Shown piece after piece: positions 27,601 to 35,329 of a stretch of DNA of 64,000 nt. A model generated the notes under the pieces. The model worked only from the letters and a program-made list of their open reading frames with translations, had not been told where the DNA came from and did not search any database. Each line of letters starts with the position of its first letter. Position 1 is the stretch's first letter. Position numbers and translations under genes: made by a program. The stretch spans positions 2,852,001 through 2,916,000 of the forward strand of contig NZ_CP013979.1 of the NCBI RefSeq assembly GCF_001660485.1. The letters are read 5' to 3'. The DNA is from Agromyces aureus. Its GTDB lineage: Bacteria; Actinomycetota; Actinomycetes; Actinomycetales; Microbacteriaceae.

Positions 27601-28714
27601 CGAGTCGCTGGGGTCGGGATACCGGGTGGCGCTCGCCTCGCGCGTCGTGCGCGTCGCATCGTCGGCGATCGTGCGCGGGAGCGGCAGGCTCTCGCCCGTC
27701 GGCGTCGTGCAGTGGCTGCTCCGCCCGGTGCTGGTGCTCGTGCCGGCGCTGCTCTCGCCGCCTCGGCTCATGCTCGCCGGGATCATCCTCGCGTGTGGGC
27801 TCATGCTCGCGCTCCGCGAGATGACCGGTGACCTCAGCGCGTCCTCGGCGCTCGACCGGAGCTGGCCCGGCGCGCTCGCGGCGACGATCGTCGCCGCGGT
27901 CATCGCCGGCATCCGCCTGCTCGGCGCCCGGTCGGCGCGCCGCGAACGTCGCGACGCCGTCAACAGCGCCACGGTCGAGGGCTCCAGGGCGCGCAGGGTC
28001 ATCGCCGCCGCCGAGCGTCGGGCCCGGGTGCCGCGGGCGATCCTCGTGACGCTGACCGCGGTGCTCGTCGTCTCGTTCGGACTCGTCACGCTCGCGTTCG
28101 GACTCTGGACGCTGCCGTTCTGGGTCGTGCTCGCCGCCCTCATCGTGGTCACCGAGGTGACCCACGGCCGATTGCAGACCGTGTCGTCGGCTCGTCGCTC
28201 GCGCCCGGGCCGGTGGATCCTGCTCGGCGCACTCGGCGCCGTCGCACTCGTGGTCACCGCGTTCCTGCCGTTGGCCGTGCTCGACCCGCTCGCCGAGCAG
28301 CTCGGCTCGCCGTTGGGCTCGATCGTCTGGCGGGCGATCGCCTCGGCGATCGTCGTCGGCGCGCTCAGCGTGACGCTGCTGTCGCAGGCGTTGAAGCCCT
28401 GGTACGGCCTGGCGGGCGTGACCGCCGTGACCGTCGCCGCGACCGTGGTGACCGTCTCGCTCACGACCTGGCTCGCCTCGCTCGACGACGTGGCCGCGCC
28501 GACCTCCGATGCGACCGCGGTCGCCATCGAGTCGGGGGTCACCACGATCCAGGCGTGGGCGGTGTTCGCGGTGACCGCATGGGTCGCCGGCACGGTGCTC
28601 TGGTGGGCTCCGTGGTTCCGCGGCGCGTCGACCGGCGACGACGGCCGGCCCGAAGACACGGTCTACGACCTCGAGCCGGGTTCGCTCGTCGACGACCGCC
28701 GCAGCACGCGGTGA
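24650..28714 (+). CDS. patatin-like protein with DUF3376 and C-terminal membrane segments
   Basis: A 1354-residue member of the large actinobacterial patatin-related family. The phospholipase fold opens with RIALAMKGGVSLAVWIGGAI (oxyanion hole, about residues 87-106), has the nucleophile Ser191 in GASAGG and the catalytic Asp434 in VVDGGVLDN. DUF3376 follows (about 500-1000), and the last 330 residues hold several hydrophobic segments (for example LLRPVLVLVPALLSPP), anchoring it in the membrane. A duplicated GI(A/T)QPVVAQ decapeptide (about 278-297) sits in a loop of the catalytic region. It is expected to hydrolyse acyl lipids at the inner leaflet; the biological role is unknown. GGGAG precedes the ATG. 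Confidence 0.88.
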   Translation: MPEPEPTQAHETPAPVPHDYVTLRLHSGASATEFERTYGTFPVAEGVDLAPAETVDREAKTSTTAVADLNPRIFLPGGAAPFHARGLRIALAMKGGVSLAVWIGGAIAELDILRRIRIYREGTTQEPRALLIHPVAVDPAAWAQADEPTRIAAAAASEPDENLLARAERYAQLVYERGYDRVEFDVLAGASAGGLNAVMYAVAQRAGVGLEGILGTWLETGAAWGLLQTGRPAKFDSVLRGDEYFWVELVGALGRIAEGDVGSATKADSVARPAVGPSGIAQPVVAQAGITQPVVAQSVGAQPPIVSVPPHAALEAPHVVVDLSATLIDAKDTTERSAAEGHAHFRFVGTETDDVQHRDIPGKDAPDDDRRLAYARLAYAARSTSSFPGAFEPALIYSGDQPFDAARTSSPPDMRNVFSAHRKEGRSHPFRVVDGGVLDNIPIDRALRAVRNIPANDHVNRALVYLDPSPKESSRWLLRATAYKGPAPELPPDPKTTRNDPLSRFLFAVMAGVRKRAGGESGEDEIDAVFDERTQALVRKGRDEMLAVRMNASPTAGEDPTSERSSVAAFARLRSTTDAEFLRMVFSRPGEWTLGTNLKRRPDRRALDRTSIGRFEKALRDALDKVSRNEPVEDVPADTIALGAQTLVDAAFCALTWVRAIEDQCFRSTSLHALDAALEQLPQTTGTPRAVLRERLYAVMSQARDLRDRAVGRTLDGIDDLAPSESPLSDQSAADLVTTWLDANADRPRLRAELWGRLDDIVEWLQHASAIAASHDPRRRWLETPWHRMPGFGTRLPASDLPLIFAGSGIPTASSTVRFHRIGSDMQPAAVATYRTLLDAQILEGYRAALAKPVEELDDETVARLLDERALLSSSKLAGLRIANFAGFLSKEWRRNDWWWGRLDAAAGLVELLESMEPAPGIKPEPSDASHLEPVHAALLREMDASADRPYDGPVVSAGATDQAVVANAPDLIRERMVRGSQDLESLGSGYRVALASRVVRVASSAIVRGSGRLSPVGVVQWLLRPVLVLVPALLSPPRLMLAGIILACGLMLALREMTGDLSASSALDRSWPGALAATIVAAVIAGIRLLGARSARRERRDAVNSATVEGSRARRVIAAAERRARVPRAILVTLTAVLVVSFGLVTLAFGLWTLPFWVVLAALIVVTEVTHGRLQTVSSARRSRPGRWILLGALGAVALVVTAFLPLAVLDPLAEQLGSPLGSIVWRAIASAIVVGALSVTLLSQALKPWYGLAGVTAVTVAATVVTVSLTTWLASLDDVAAPTSDATAVAIESGVTTIQAWAVFAVTAWVAGTVLWWAPWFRGASTGDDGRPEDTVYDLEPGSLVDDRRSTR
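25482..25540 (+). repeat. in-frame tandem 30-bp duplication within the patatin-like gene
   Basis: Segments 25482-25510 and 25512-25540 differ at only two positions and encode two copies of a GI(A/T)QPVVAQ decapeptide, followed by a third, shortened copy. Plastic repeats in a loop of an otherwise conserved hydrolase domain suggest a surface linker rather than an active-site element. Confidence 0.8.
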
Positions 28715-28746
28715 CGGATGCCGCGGGCGGCCGCCCGCGGCATCCG
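28715..28746. terminator. perfect 32-bp palindrome, terminator of the patatin-like gene
   Basis: Two 16-nt arms beginning CGGATGCCGCGGGCGG form an uninterrupted palindrome directly after the TGA. It is a strong intrinsic-type hairpin without a T-tract. Confidence 0.75.
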
Positions 28747-28783
28747 CCCCCTGCCGTTCACCTCGGCCGGGTAGAACACCCGT

Positions 28784-29398
28784 GTGGATCTCGACGCGAT
28801 CGCCGCCTCTTCGTGGGTGCTGCCCGTGCTGTTCGCATTCGTGGTGGGCGACGCGTTCCTCGTGGTGCTGCCGAGTGAGACGCTCGTCGTGGCGCTCGGC
28901 GCACTGGCCGCCTCGACAGGGTCGCCGTCGCTCTGGGCGGTCGTGCCGGTCGCCGCGGCGGGTGCTGTGGTCGGCGACCTGTGCTGCTACCTGATCGGGC
29001 GGCGGGTGGGCCTCGACCGGTGGGCGTGGCAGCGGCGCGGGCGCGTGGGGCGGGCCCTCGAGCGTGCGCGCGACACCGTGCACCGGCGCACGGCCGTGCT
29101 CGTCTTCACGGCCAGGTACGTGCCGTTCGCACGCATCGCCGTGAACCTCGCGGCCGGGGCCGGCGGCGTGCCGCTGCGCCGCTACCTGCCGCTCTCGCTC
29201 GCGGCCGGGTTCGCGTGGGCCTGCTACAACGTGGGCGTCGGCGCGCTCATCGGCGCCGCGTTCGGCGACCAGCCGCTCCTCGCGACGCTCGTGTCGATTC
29301 CGGTGGCGATCGTGCTCGGGCTCGGCATCGACCGGCTCATCGCGAGCCGGTCGACGCCGGATGCGTCGCGGGCTACTCCCCCGCGAGACCGCCGATGA
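28784..29398 (+). CDS. DedA family membrane protein
   Basis: A 204-residue membrane protein with four to five hydrophobic segments, an early acidic PSETLVVALGALAA in the first re-entrant region and the DedA signature region FTARYVPFARIAVNLAAGAGG. DedA proteins act as lipid (undecaprenyl phosphate or phospholipid) translocases or affect membrane homeostasis. Start is GTG at 28784, 6 nt after TAGAAC, without a Shine-Dalgarno sequence, so it is likely leaderless. Its 3' end overlaps the convergent FMN reductase gene by 26 bp. Confidence 0.85.
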   Translation: MDLDAIAASSWVLPVLFAFVVGDAFLVVLPSETLVVALGALAASTGSPSLWAVVPVAAAGAVVGDLCCYLIGRRVGLDRWAWQRRGRVGRALERARDTVHRRTAVLVFTARYVPFARIAVNLAAGAGGVPLRRYLPLSLAAGFAWACYNVGVGALIGAAFGDQPLLATLVSIPVAIVLGLGIDRLIASRSTPDASRATPPRDRR

Positions 29399-30014
29399 GG
29401 TGGCCGCCCGAGCGGTCGAGCGCGAACGGGTCGTTCACGAGACCCGACCGGTCGGTGCGCTCGACGAGGTCGGCGAACTCCTTCGCCCCGCGGAAGATGC
29501 GGTCGGGCAGCGAGCGCACGCCGTCGCCGCCGTCGCCCCAGTCGCTCGTGGCCGCGTAGACGCCCGTCGTGACCGGAATCGCGTGCAGGTAGGTGAACAG
29601 CGGGCGCATCGCGTAGTCGATCGCGAGCGAGTGCCGCGGGGTGCCGCCGGTCGCGCCGAGCAGCACGGGCAGGTCGGTGAGCGCCTGCGTGTCGATCACG
29701 TCGATGAACGACTTGAACAGGCCCGCGTAGCTCGTCGTGAAGATCGGCGAGACGGCGATGAGTCCGTCGGCCGAGGCGACGGCCTCGAGGGCCGCCTCGA
29801 GCTTGGGCGGCGCGAAGCCGAGCAGCAGGTTGTTCGTGATGTCGTGCGCGAGGTCGCGCAGCTCGAACGTCTGCACCTCGACCTCGACGCCGCGCTCCCG
29901 GAGGATGCTCGCCGCGTCGGCCGCGAGGCGGTCGGCGAGCTGACGCGTCGAACTGGGGGTCGAGAGGCCCGACGAGATGACGACGATGCGCTTGACGGCG
30001 GTGGTGCCGGTCAT
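29373..30014 (-). CDS. NAD(P)H-dependent FMN reductase (CE1759 family)
   Basis: A 213-residue flavodoxin-like reductase with the FMN phosphate loop SSGLSTPSSTRQLADR and the SPIFTTSYAGLFKSFID and GATGGTPRHSLAID segments typical of the CE1759/SsuE-related group. It supplies reduced flavin to the LLM monooxygenase encoded 11 bp upstream. The start at 30014 has AAGGAGC at good spacing. The two genes form an operon under the TTGGAT/TATACT promoter at 31281-31310. Its 3' end overlaps the convergent DedA gene. Confidence 0.9.
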   Translation of the reverse strand: MTGTTAVKRIVVISSGLSTPSSTRQLADRLAADAASILRERGVEVEVQTFELRDLAHDITNNLLLGFAPPKLEAALEAVASADGLIAVSPIFTTSYAGLFKSFIDVIDTQALTDLPVLLGATGGTPRHSLAIDYAMRPLFTYLHAIPVTTGVYAATSDWGDGGDGVRSLPDRIFRGAKEFADLVERTDRSGLVNDPFALDRSGGHLIGGLAGE

Positions 30015-30025
30015 GATCGTGCTCC

Positions 30026-31246
30026 TTATCGCGTGGCGGCCGGGCCGAAGGCCGAGCCGGTCTTGACGGGTTCGGGGGAAGCCGCGGTGGCCTGCGCGTC
30101 CTGGTAGGGCGACGGGCCGGCGAGGTTGTCGCCACGGTTCGCGTTGGGCGTCGCCTGGCGGGGCGCCTCGCCGCCGTAGGTCGCGGCAACGAGCGAGGCG
30201 TGGGTCGGGGCATCCGGAACCTCGACGGGACGGTTCTTCGCGAACTCGCGTCGCAGCACCGGCACGACCTCTTCGCCCAGCAGGTCGAGCTGCTCGAGCA
30301 CGGTCTTCATGGGCAGGCCGGCGTGGTCGAGGAGCCAGAGCTGGCGCTGGTAGTCGCCGACGTAGTCGCGGAACCCGAGGGTCTTGTCGATGACCTCCTG
30401 CGGGCTGCCGACCGTGAGCGGCGTCTGCTGCGTGAAGTCCTCGAGGCTCGGACCGTGGCCGTAGACGGGCGCGTTGTCGAAGTACGGGCGGAAGTCGCGC
30501 ACCGCGTCCTGCGAGTTCTTGCGCATGAACACCTGGCCGCCGAGGCCGACGATCGCCTGCGCGGCGGTGCCGTGACCGTGGTGCTCGAAGCGCTGGCGGT
30601 ACAGCGCGATCATGCGCTGCGTGTGCGACGCGGGCCAGAAGATGTGGTTCGCGAAGAAGCCGTCGCCGTACGACGCGGCCTGCTCGGCGACCTCGGGGGT
30701 GCGGATCGAGCCGTGCCAGACGAACGGGGGCACGCCGTCGAGCGGGCGCGGCGTCGAGGTGAAGCCCTGCAGGGGCGTGCGGAACCGGCCCTGCCAGTCG
30801 ACGACGTCTTCGCGCCAGAGGCGGTGCAGCAGCTCGTAGTTCTCCTGCGCGAGCGGGAGGCCCTGACGGATGTCCTTGCCGAACCACGGGTAGACCGGTC
30901 CGGTGTTGCCGCGGCCGAGCATGATGTCGACGCGACCGCCCGACACGTGCTGCAGCATCGCGAAGTCCTCGGCGATCTTCACGGGGTCGTTCGTCGTGAT
31001 GAGCGTCGTCGAGGTGGTCAACTGCAGGGTCGAGGTCTGACCCGCGATGTAGGCGAGCGTCGTGGTGGGCGAGCTCGACCAGAACGGCGGGTTGTGGTGC
31101 TCGCCGAGTGCGAAGACGTCGAGGCCGACCTCTTCGGCGTGCTTGGCGATGGTCAGGGTGGCCTGGATGCGCTCGGCCTCGGTCGGGGTGCGTCCGGTGG
31201 TCGGGTCCTGGGTGATGTCGCTGACCGTGAAGATTCCGAATTGCAT
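30026..31246 (-). CDS. LLM class flavin-dependent oxidoreductase (CE1758 family)
   Basis: A 406-residue luciferase-like monooxygenase with a TIM-barrel core: MQFGIFTVSDITQ at the N-terminus, ALGEHHNPPFWSSSP, HVSGGRVDIMLGRGNTGPVYPW and the RTPEVAEQAASYGDGFF flavin-binding region. It uses reduced FMN from the co-transcribed reductase to oxygenate an unknown substrate. The last 45 residues are low-complexity and not part of the barrel. SD AGGAGG is 6 nt from the ATG. The promoter carries a dyad between its -35 and -10 elements, so the pair should be tightly regulated. Confidence 0.9.
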   Translation of the reverse strand: MQFGIFTVSDITQDPTTGRTPTEAERIQATLTIAKHAEEVGLDVFALGEHHNPPFWSSSPTTTLAYIAGQTSTLQLTTSTTLITTNDPVKIAEDFAMLQHVSGGRVDIMLGRGNTGPVYPWFGKDIRQGLPLAQENYELLHRLWREDVVDWQGRFRTPLQGFTSTPRPLDGVPPFVWHGSIRTPEVAEQAASYGDGFFANHIFWPASHTQRMIALYRQRFEHHGHGTAAQAIVGLGGQVFMRKNSQDAVRDFRPYFDNAPVYGHGPSLEDFTQQTPLTVGSPQEVIDKTLGFRDYVGDYQRQLWLLDHAGLPMKTVLEQLDLLGEEVVPVLRREFAKNRPVEVPDAPTHASLVAATYGGEAPRQATPNANRGDNLAGPSPYQDAQATAASPEPVKTGSAFGPAATR

Positions 31247-31280
31247 GATGCCCCTCCTGGGTGATCCATCTGATCCTGCA

Positions 31281-31310
31281 AGTATATGCATTTGCATACA
31301 TCGGATCCAA
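31281..31310 (-). promoter_or_regulatory. strong promoter with internal operator for the monooxygenase operon
   Basis: On the minus strand, TTGGAT (31310-31305) and TATACT (31286-31281) are 18 bp apart. TATGCA-TT-TGCATA, a perfect 6-bp dyad at 31285-31298, lies in the spacer and touches the -10 element. A repressor bound here would exclude RNA polymerase. This AT-rich patch is conspicuous in the surrounding GC-rich DNA. Confidence 0.72.
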
Positions 31311-31385
31311 CGGATGCCACGGCCACACTATTCCCGGATCGTGCACCCGATTTCGGGACGCCGATTCCACCCCGCCTCGACGACG

Positions 31386-31415
31386 GAGCGGGGGCGCCCG
31401 AAGGCACCCCCGCTC
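31386..31415 (-). terminator. hairpin after the M28 peptidase gene
   Basis: GAGCGGGGG (31386-31394) pairs with CCCCCGCTC (31407-31415) around a 12-nt loop, 46 bp past the peptidase stop. Confidence 0.65.
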
Positions 31416-31460
31416 GTGTTCTCGACGTCGTTCTCGTCGTCGTCGAGGATCGACTTCCGA

Positions 31461-33080
31461 CTACGACGCCTCGAGCGGCCCCTGGTCGTGGCCGTGGTCG
31501 GGCGCGAGCCCGCCGCCGCCGCCCACCGTGCCCTGGGGGCCGGCCGGCGTCGGCAGGATGTTGAACGGCAGCTTCTTGCCCTTCACGCCGTTCACGTCTT
31601 CGGTCGAGTACGCGTAGGTGAGCACCGCCGTGGCGATCGCCCCCATGTTCACGTACAGGGCCTTCTTGTCGATGTTCGCGATGGTGTCGCAGACGAGGTG
31701 GTAGCACTGGTCGAACTGCTCACCCGCGGTTCCGCCCCAGATGGCCGCCTGCTGCTCGGTCTTGACGACCTCGGCTCCCGTGAACAGGCCGCCCGACGGG
31801 ATGTCGTTCAGGATGAACGCCTCGTAGTCGCTCCGACCCGAGAACTCCGCGTCGTCGTAGGGCTGGCGGATCAGCGTGAAGTAGCTCTCGAAGAGATCCT
31901 CGATCGCCACCGACCCCTCCGGCACCACCACGGGCGCCTCGTACCCCGACTCGTCGCTGTCGTAGACCATGAAGATGGAGTTCGGCGAGGCGATCATGTC
32001 GAAGTTGAGGTACAGCGCGATCTCGTCCTTCTCGGGCTGCGACAGGCCGTCGACGTAGGCCGCCGAGCCGAGCAGTCCGCTCTCCTCAGCACCCCACCAG
32101 GCGAAGCGCAGGGTGTTCTGCGGCTTCAGCTTGCCGAGCGCCTGGGCGATCTCGATCAACGCGGCCGACCCGCTGCCGTTGTCGTTGATGCCGGGGCCCG
32201 CCTGCACCGAGTCGAGGTGCGCGCCGGCCATCACGACGTTGGTGTCGTTCTTGCCCGGCAGCTCGGCGATGACGTTGACCTGCGGTCGCTCCTCGGGAGC
32301 GGGCACGAAGATCGAGGCGGTCGAGCCCGCCTGCGCAAGGGCGAGGCCCTGCTCGAAGCTCGCCCCGACGACGGGGATGTCGAGCGCCTCGGTGTTCGCA
32401 CCGAACAGCGTGCCCGTGATCAGGCCCGACCGCTCGGGCGTGTTGCCCTGGTTGAAGATGATCACCGCTTCGGCGCCGGCATCCTGCGCGTTGCGCGCCT
32501 TGACGCCGAACTCGCACGTGCCGCGCTGCACGAGCGCGATGTCGTTCGAGCCCGTGAAGTCGAGGCCGGCGAAGTCCGCCGCCTCGCAGCCGCTCGTCAC
32601 CGGATCGTAGGGAGCGGTGAGCACGACGTCGACCGGCACGATCGTGCCGTCGATCGGACCGTAGCCCGTGCCCGTGAACGAGCCCGTCTCGTAGTCCGCG
32701 ACGACTGGAGCCGTCTGCGAGAGCGTCGAGGGCCCGATGAAGGTGAAGGGGAACTCGTCGAGGGTGACGTTCCACCCGGCGTCCTGGAGGGTGTCGACCA
32801 CGTACTCGACGCTCGCGTCGTAGCCGGGCAGACCCGCGGCACGGTTGCCGCCGTTGGCGTCGGCGATCGACTGGAACTCCTCGAGGTGCTCCATCACCCC
32901 GTTCGCCGACGCGCATTCGAGCAGCTTGGCGATGGTGTTGTTGTTGCGGTTGTCGCACTTGTTCGACGAGCCTCCGGCGAGCGCCGCGCCCGCCGGGACG
33001 AGCGCCAATGCGAGCGCCGAGGCGGCGCCGATCGCGAGTGCCCTGGCAGTCCTGGATCGCGGTGCAGATCGTTGCATCAT
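31461..33080 (-). CDS. secreted M28 family zinc aminopeptidase with PA domain
   Basis: A 539-residue exported protease with a signal peptide (RARALAIGAASALALALVP-like region, cleavage near ALAGG). The protease-associated domain covers roughly residues 130-250 and the M28 catalytic domain follows, with zinc ligands in AGAHLDSV, GINDNGSGS, AEESGLLGS, LNFDMIAS and the late YHLVCDT. All expected ligands are present, so it should be an active leucyl-type aminopeptidase releasing amino acids outside the cell. SD GAAGGGA precedes the ATG pair at 33080/33077. The C-terminus ends in a Gly/His/Asp-rich tail. It is monocistronic with a terminator. Confidence 0.92.
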   Translation of the reverse strand: MMQRSAPRSRTARALAIGAASALALALVPAGAALAGGSSNKCDNRNNNTIAKLLECASANGVMEHLEEFQSIADANGGNRAAGLPGYDASVEYVVDTLQDAGWNVTLDEFPFTFIGPSTLSQTAPVVADYETGSFTGTGYGPIDGTIVPVDVVLTAPYDPVTSGCEAADFAGLDFTGSNDIALVQRGTCEFGVKARNAQDAGAEAVIIFNQGNTPERSGLITGTLFGANTEALDIPVVGASFEQGLALAQAGSTASIFVPAPEERPQVNVIAELPGKNDTNVVMAGAHLDSVQAGPGINDNGSGSAALIEIAQALGKLKPQNTLRFAWWGAEESGLLGSAAYVDGLSQPEKDEIALYLNFDMIASPNSIFMVYDSDESGYEAPVVVPEGSVAIEDLFESYFTLIRQPYDDAEFSGRSDYEAFILNDIPSGGLFTGAEVVKTEQQAAIWGGTAGEQFDQCYHLVCDTIANIDKKALYVNMGAIATAVLTYAYSTEDVNGVKGKKLPFNILPTPAGPQGTVGGGGGLAPDHGHDQGPLEAS

Positions 33081-33289
33081 GTTCCCTTCCGCACGGATGC
33101 CACCGTTGACACCCGTTTGGGGGGCCAGCATAGGTCGGCCCCGGCGGAATCCGGAACCCCTCACGCCCGGATGCGCACGAGAACGCGCTCTCAGATTCAT
33201 ACACGCACGATTCCTGCGTGGAGGCCGCCGAACCGCGGCGATCAGGATCACCCTGAGCGAACGCTGGGCCTCCGGCCATGAGCGGAACG

Positions 33290-33295
33290 TACGCT
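33290..33295 (+). promoter_or_regulatory. -10 box TACGCT of probable leaderless thioredoxin mRNA
   Basis: TACGCT is followed by six bases and the ATG at 33302. There is no Shine-Dalgarno sequence at usable spacing. Confidence 0.5.
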
Positions 33296-33301
33296 GGGGG
33301 C

Positions 33302-33691
33302 ATGGCTACCGTTCCCCTCACGCTTGAGACCTTCGAGAAGACGATCCTCGAGGGCGGCACCGTCTTCGTCGACTTCTGGGCCGGCTGGTGCGGCCCCTGC
33401 CTGCAGTTCGCGCCGAATTACGAGGCCGCCTCCGAGGCGAACCCCGACGTCGTCTTCGCGAAGGTCGACACCGAGGACCAGCAGCAGCTCGCCGCCGCGA
33501 TGAACATCACGTCGATCCCGACGATCATGGCCTTCAAGGACGGCATCGGCGTCTTCGCCCAGGCCGGCGCCCTGCCCCGCCCGGTCTTCGACGACCTCGT
33601 GGCGCAGGTGCGCGACCTCGACATGGACCTGGTGCGCGAGCAGATCGCGGCCGAGCAGGCGACCGAGAACGCGGAGTCCCCCGCCTCCTGA
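33302..33691 (+). CDS. thioredoxin family protein
   Basis: A 129-residue thioredoxin fold with the redox motif WCGPC at residues about 29-33 (VDFWAGWCGPCLQFAPNYE) and the cis-Pro in ITSIPTIMAFKDG. It is a cytoplasmic disulfide reductant. A short charged tail of about 20 residues extends beyond the domain. The ATG at 33302 is 6 nt from TACGCT, suggesting a leaderless transcript; an in-frame start at 33278 would add eight residues upstream of the promoter box and is unlikely. Confidence 0.92.
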   Translation: MATVPLTLETFEKTILEGGTVFVDFWAGWCGPCLQFAPNYEAASEANPDVVFAKVDTEDQQQLAAAMNITSIPTIMAFKDGIGVFAQAGALPRPVFDDLVAQVRDLDMDLVREQIAAEQATENAESPAS

Positions 33692-33700
33692 TCTGCTGAT

Positions 33701-33736
33701 CGGCCGGTCCGGCCGGGCGGATGCCGCGGCCGGCCG
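33701..33736. terminator. GC-rich hairpins between convergent genes
   Basis: CGGCCGG-T-CCGGCCG (33701-33715) and GCGGCCGGCCGC just downstream are both self-complementary and fill the short gap between the thioredoxin gene and the convergent membrane protein gene. Confidence 0.45.
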
Positions 33737-34354
33737 CTAGTCGTGCGCGGGCGTCAGCGCCTCAGCGAGTCCGCTCGCGTCGAGGTCGACGCCGAACGGG
33801 CGCGAGTCGCCCGTGATGCGGGCGGGCACGCGGACGAATGCCCCACGCAGCCGCAGCGCGTCGAGCGGTTCGAGCCACGGCTCGGCCGCGGTATCCGACA
33901 GGAAACCCGCGTGACGGGGCCGGTCGCCGCCCACGAGCTGCACGCCGACGCGGTAGCGCATCGAGAGCCAGCGGCTCGCGCGCGGCACGAGCACGGCCTG
34001 CTGATCGGCGCCGCCGTGGATGCGGGCGAGATCGATCGCGGGCTGATGGCGCTGCACGTCGGCGACCGGCATGACGCTGCGCACCTCGCGCGTGCGGGCG
34101 GGCGCGTCGACGATCTCGAGCCCGTCGAGCGTCGCGAGGTTGCCCCACTGGTCGGGATTGGTGCGCGTGCGCCCGGCGCGCAGGAGCACCACGAGCAGCC
34201 ACGCGAGCGAGGCGACGAGCGCGACGAGGAACGGCCAGTACAGCCAGGCAGGCGAGTTCGGGCGCACGATGCCCGTGAGGATCAGCAGCACGAGCACCAG
34301 CAGGTACGGCGTCGGCTCCCACGCGAACAGGGACTTCGAGCGGGGTGCGGGCAT
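33737..34354 (-). CDS. hypothetical membrane protein with two N-terminal helices
   Basis: A 205-residue protein. Two adjacent hydrophobic segments (YLLVLVLLILTGIV and WPFLVALVASLAWLLVVLL, residues about 17-58) form a hairpin, followed by about 145 soluble residues with beta-rich character, possibly a PH-like domain (SRWLSMRYRVGVQLVGG). I do not recognise a named family with confidence. The start at 34354 begins MPAPRSKSLFAWEPTPY. Its neighbours are unrelated, and it shares only the convergent terminator with thioredoxin. Confidence 0.65.
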   Translation of the reverse strand: MPAPRSKSLFAWEPTPYLLVLVLLILTGIVRPNSPAWLYWPFLVALVASLAWLLVVLLRAGRTRTNPDQWGNLATLDGLEIVDAPARTREVRSVMPVADVQRHQPAIDLARIHGGADQQAVLVPRASRWLSMRYRVGVQLVGGDRPRHAGFLSDTAAEPWLEPLDALRLRGAFVRVPARITGDSRPFGVDLDASGLAEALTPAHD

Positions 34355-34392
34355 GCCTGCCAGCGTAGCGAAGCGAAGCTGTGGTGCGGCTC

Positions 34393-35307
34393 TCAGCGAA
34401 GGCCTGGCAGGCGCGAGGCCACCTCGTCGAGCACCGCGCGACGGCCCGCGTAGATGCCGTCTTCACGCGGCCAGTGCGCGACGACGTCGGTGAAGCCGAG
34501 CTCGGCGGCGCGCCCGACCGCCCGCTCGAACGCGTCGACGCTCTCGAGGGCGTAGCGGGCCGACGAGTCGAGCAGCAGCGTGCGCGGCATGGTCGAGGCG
34601 TCGCGCCCCGCTGCGGCGCAAGCGGCCTCGAGTCGGCGGCTGAGCTTGGCGGCGTAGGCCCACCACTCCTCGGTGTCGTCGATCGAGCCGGCGGTCGTGA
34701 CCCAGCCGTCGCCGAGGCGCACGGCGAGCGCCATGGCCTTCGGGCCATCGGCGGCGATGTGCAGCGGGGTGCGCGGGTGCTGCGGCGGCGCGCCGACCAT
34801 GCGCGCGTTGACGGCGCGGTACCAGTCGCCCTCGTAGGAGATTCCGGCGTCCTCGGATGCCGCGGCATCCGTCTGCGGAGGCTCGCCCTCGAAGCGCAGC
34901 AGCGCGTCGAGCACCTCGGTGAACTCGGCGAACCGCTCGAACCGCTCGGTGGGGGTCAGCAGCGGCTCGCCGAGCACGGTCGCATCGAAGCCCGTGCCGC
35001 CCGAGCCGACGCCGAGCAGCACCCGGCCGCCCGAGATCTGGTCGACGGTCGCGATGTCCTTCGCGAAGGGCACCGGATGCCGGTAGTTCGGCGACGCGAC
35101 GAACGTGCCGAGCTCGATGCGCTCGGTGACCATGGCGGCGGCCGTGAGCGTCGGCACGGTCGCGTGCCAGCGCTCGCCCGCGAGGCTCCGCCACGAGAGG
35201 TGGTCGTAGGTCCACGCGTGGTCGAAGCCGTACTCCTCGGCGCCGCGCCAGAGCTCGGCGGCCTCGGGCCAGTCGGATTGGGGCAGGATGCAGATGCCGA
35301 ATCGCAT
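34393..35307 (-). CDS. LLM class flavin-dependent oxidoreductase (F420-type candidate)
   Basis: A 304-residue luciferase-like TIM barrel with MRFGICILPQSDWPEA at the N-terminus, the conserved DHAWTYDHLSWR, ISGGRVLLGVGSGGTG and a C-terminal AVRLGDGWVTT. Its length and sequence fit the shorter actinobacterial oxidoreductases that often use coenzyme F420 rather than FMN; the cofactor is inferred. It stands alone, close to the EamA gene downstream of its start, with 22 bp between them, so the two could be co-transcribed from upstream of the transporter. Confidence 0.85.
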   Translation of the reverse strand: MRFGICILPQSDWPEAAELWRGAEEYGFDHAWTYDHLSWRSLAGERWHATVPTLTAAAMVTERIELGTFVASPNYRHPVPFAKDIATVDQISGGRVLLGVGSGGTGFDATVLGEPLLTPTERFERFAEFTEVLDALLRFEGEPPQTDAAASEDAGISYEGDWYRAVNARMVGAPPQHPRTPLHIAADGPKAMALAVRLGDGWVTTAGSIDDTEEWWAYAAKLSRRLEAACAAAGRDASTMPRTLLLDSSARYALESVDAFERAVGRAAELGFTDVVAHWPREDGIYAGRRAVLDEVASRLPGLR

Positions 35308-35329
35308 GTTCGAAGCCTACGGGCGCGGG

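Noticed and set aside
24605..29083. Very long open frame (about 1490 codons) on the minus strand
   Set aside because: It is antisense to the patatin-like gene, is dominated by Arg, Glu, His and Gly runs typical of shadow frames in GC-rich DNA, and shows no domain. The sense strand carries catalytic motifs and a ribosome-binding site.
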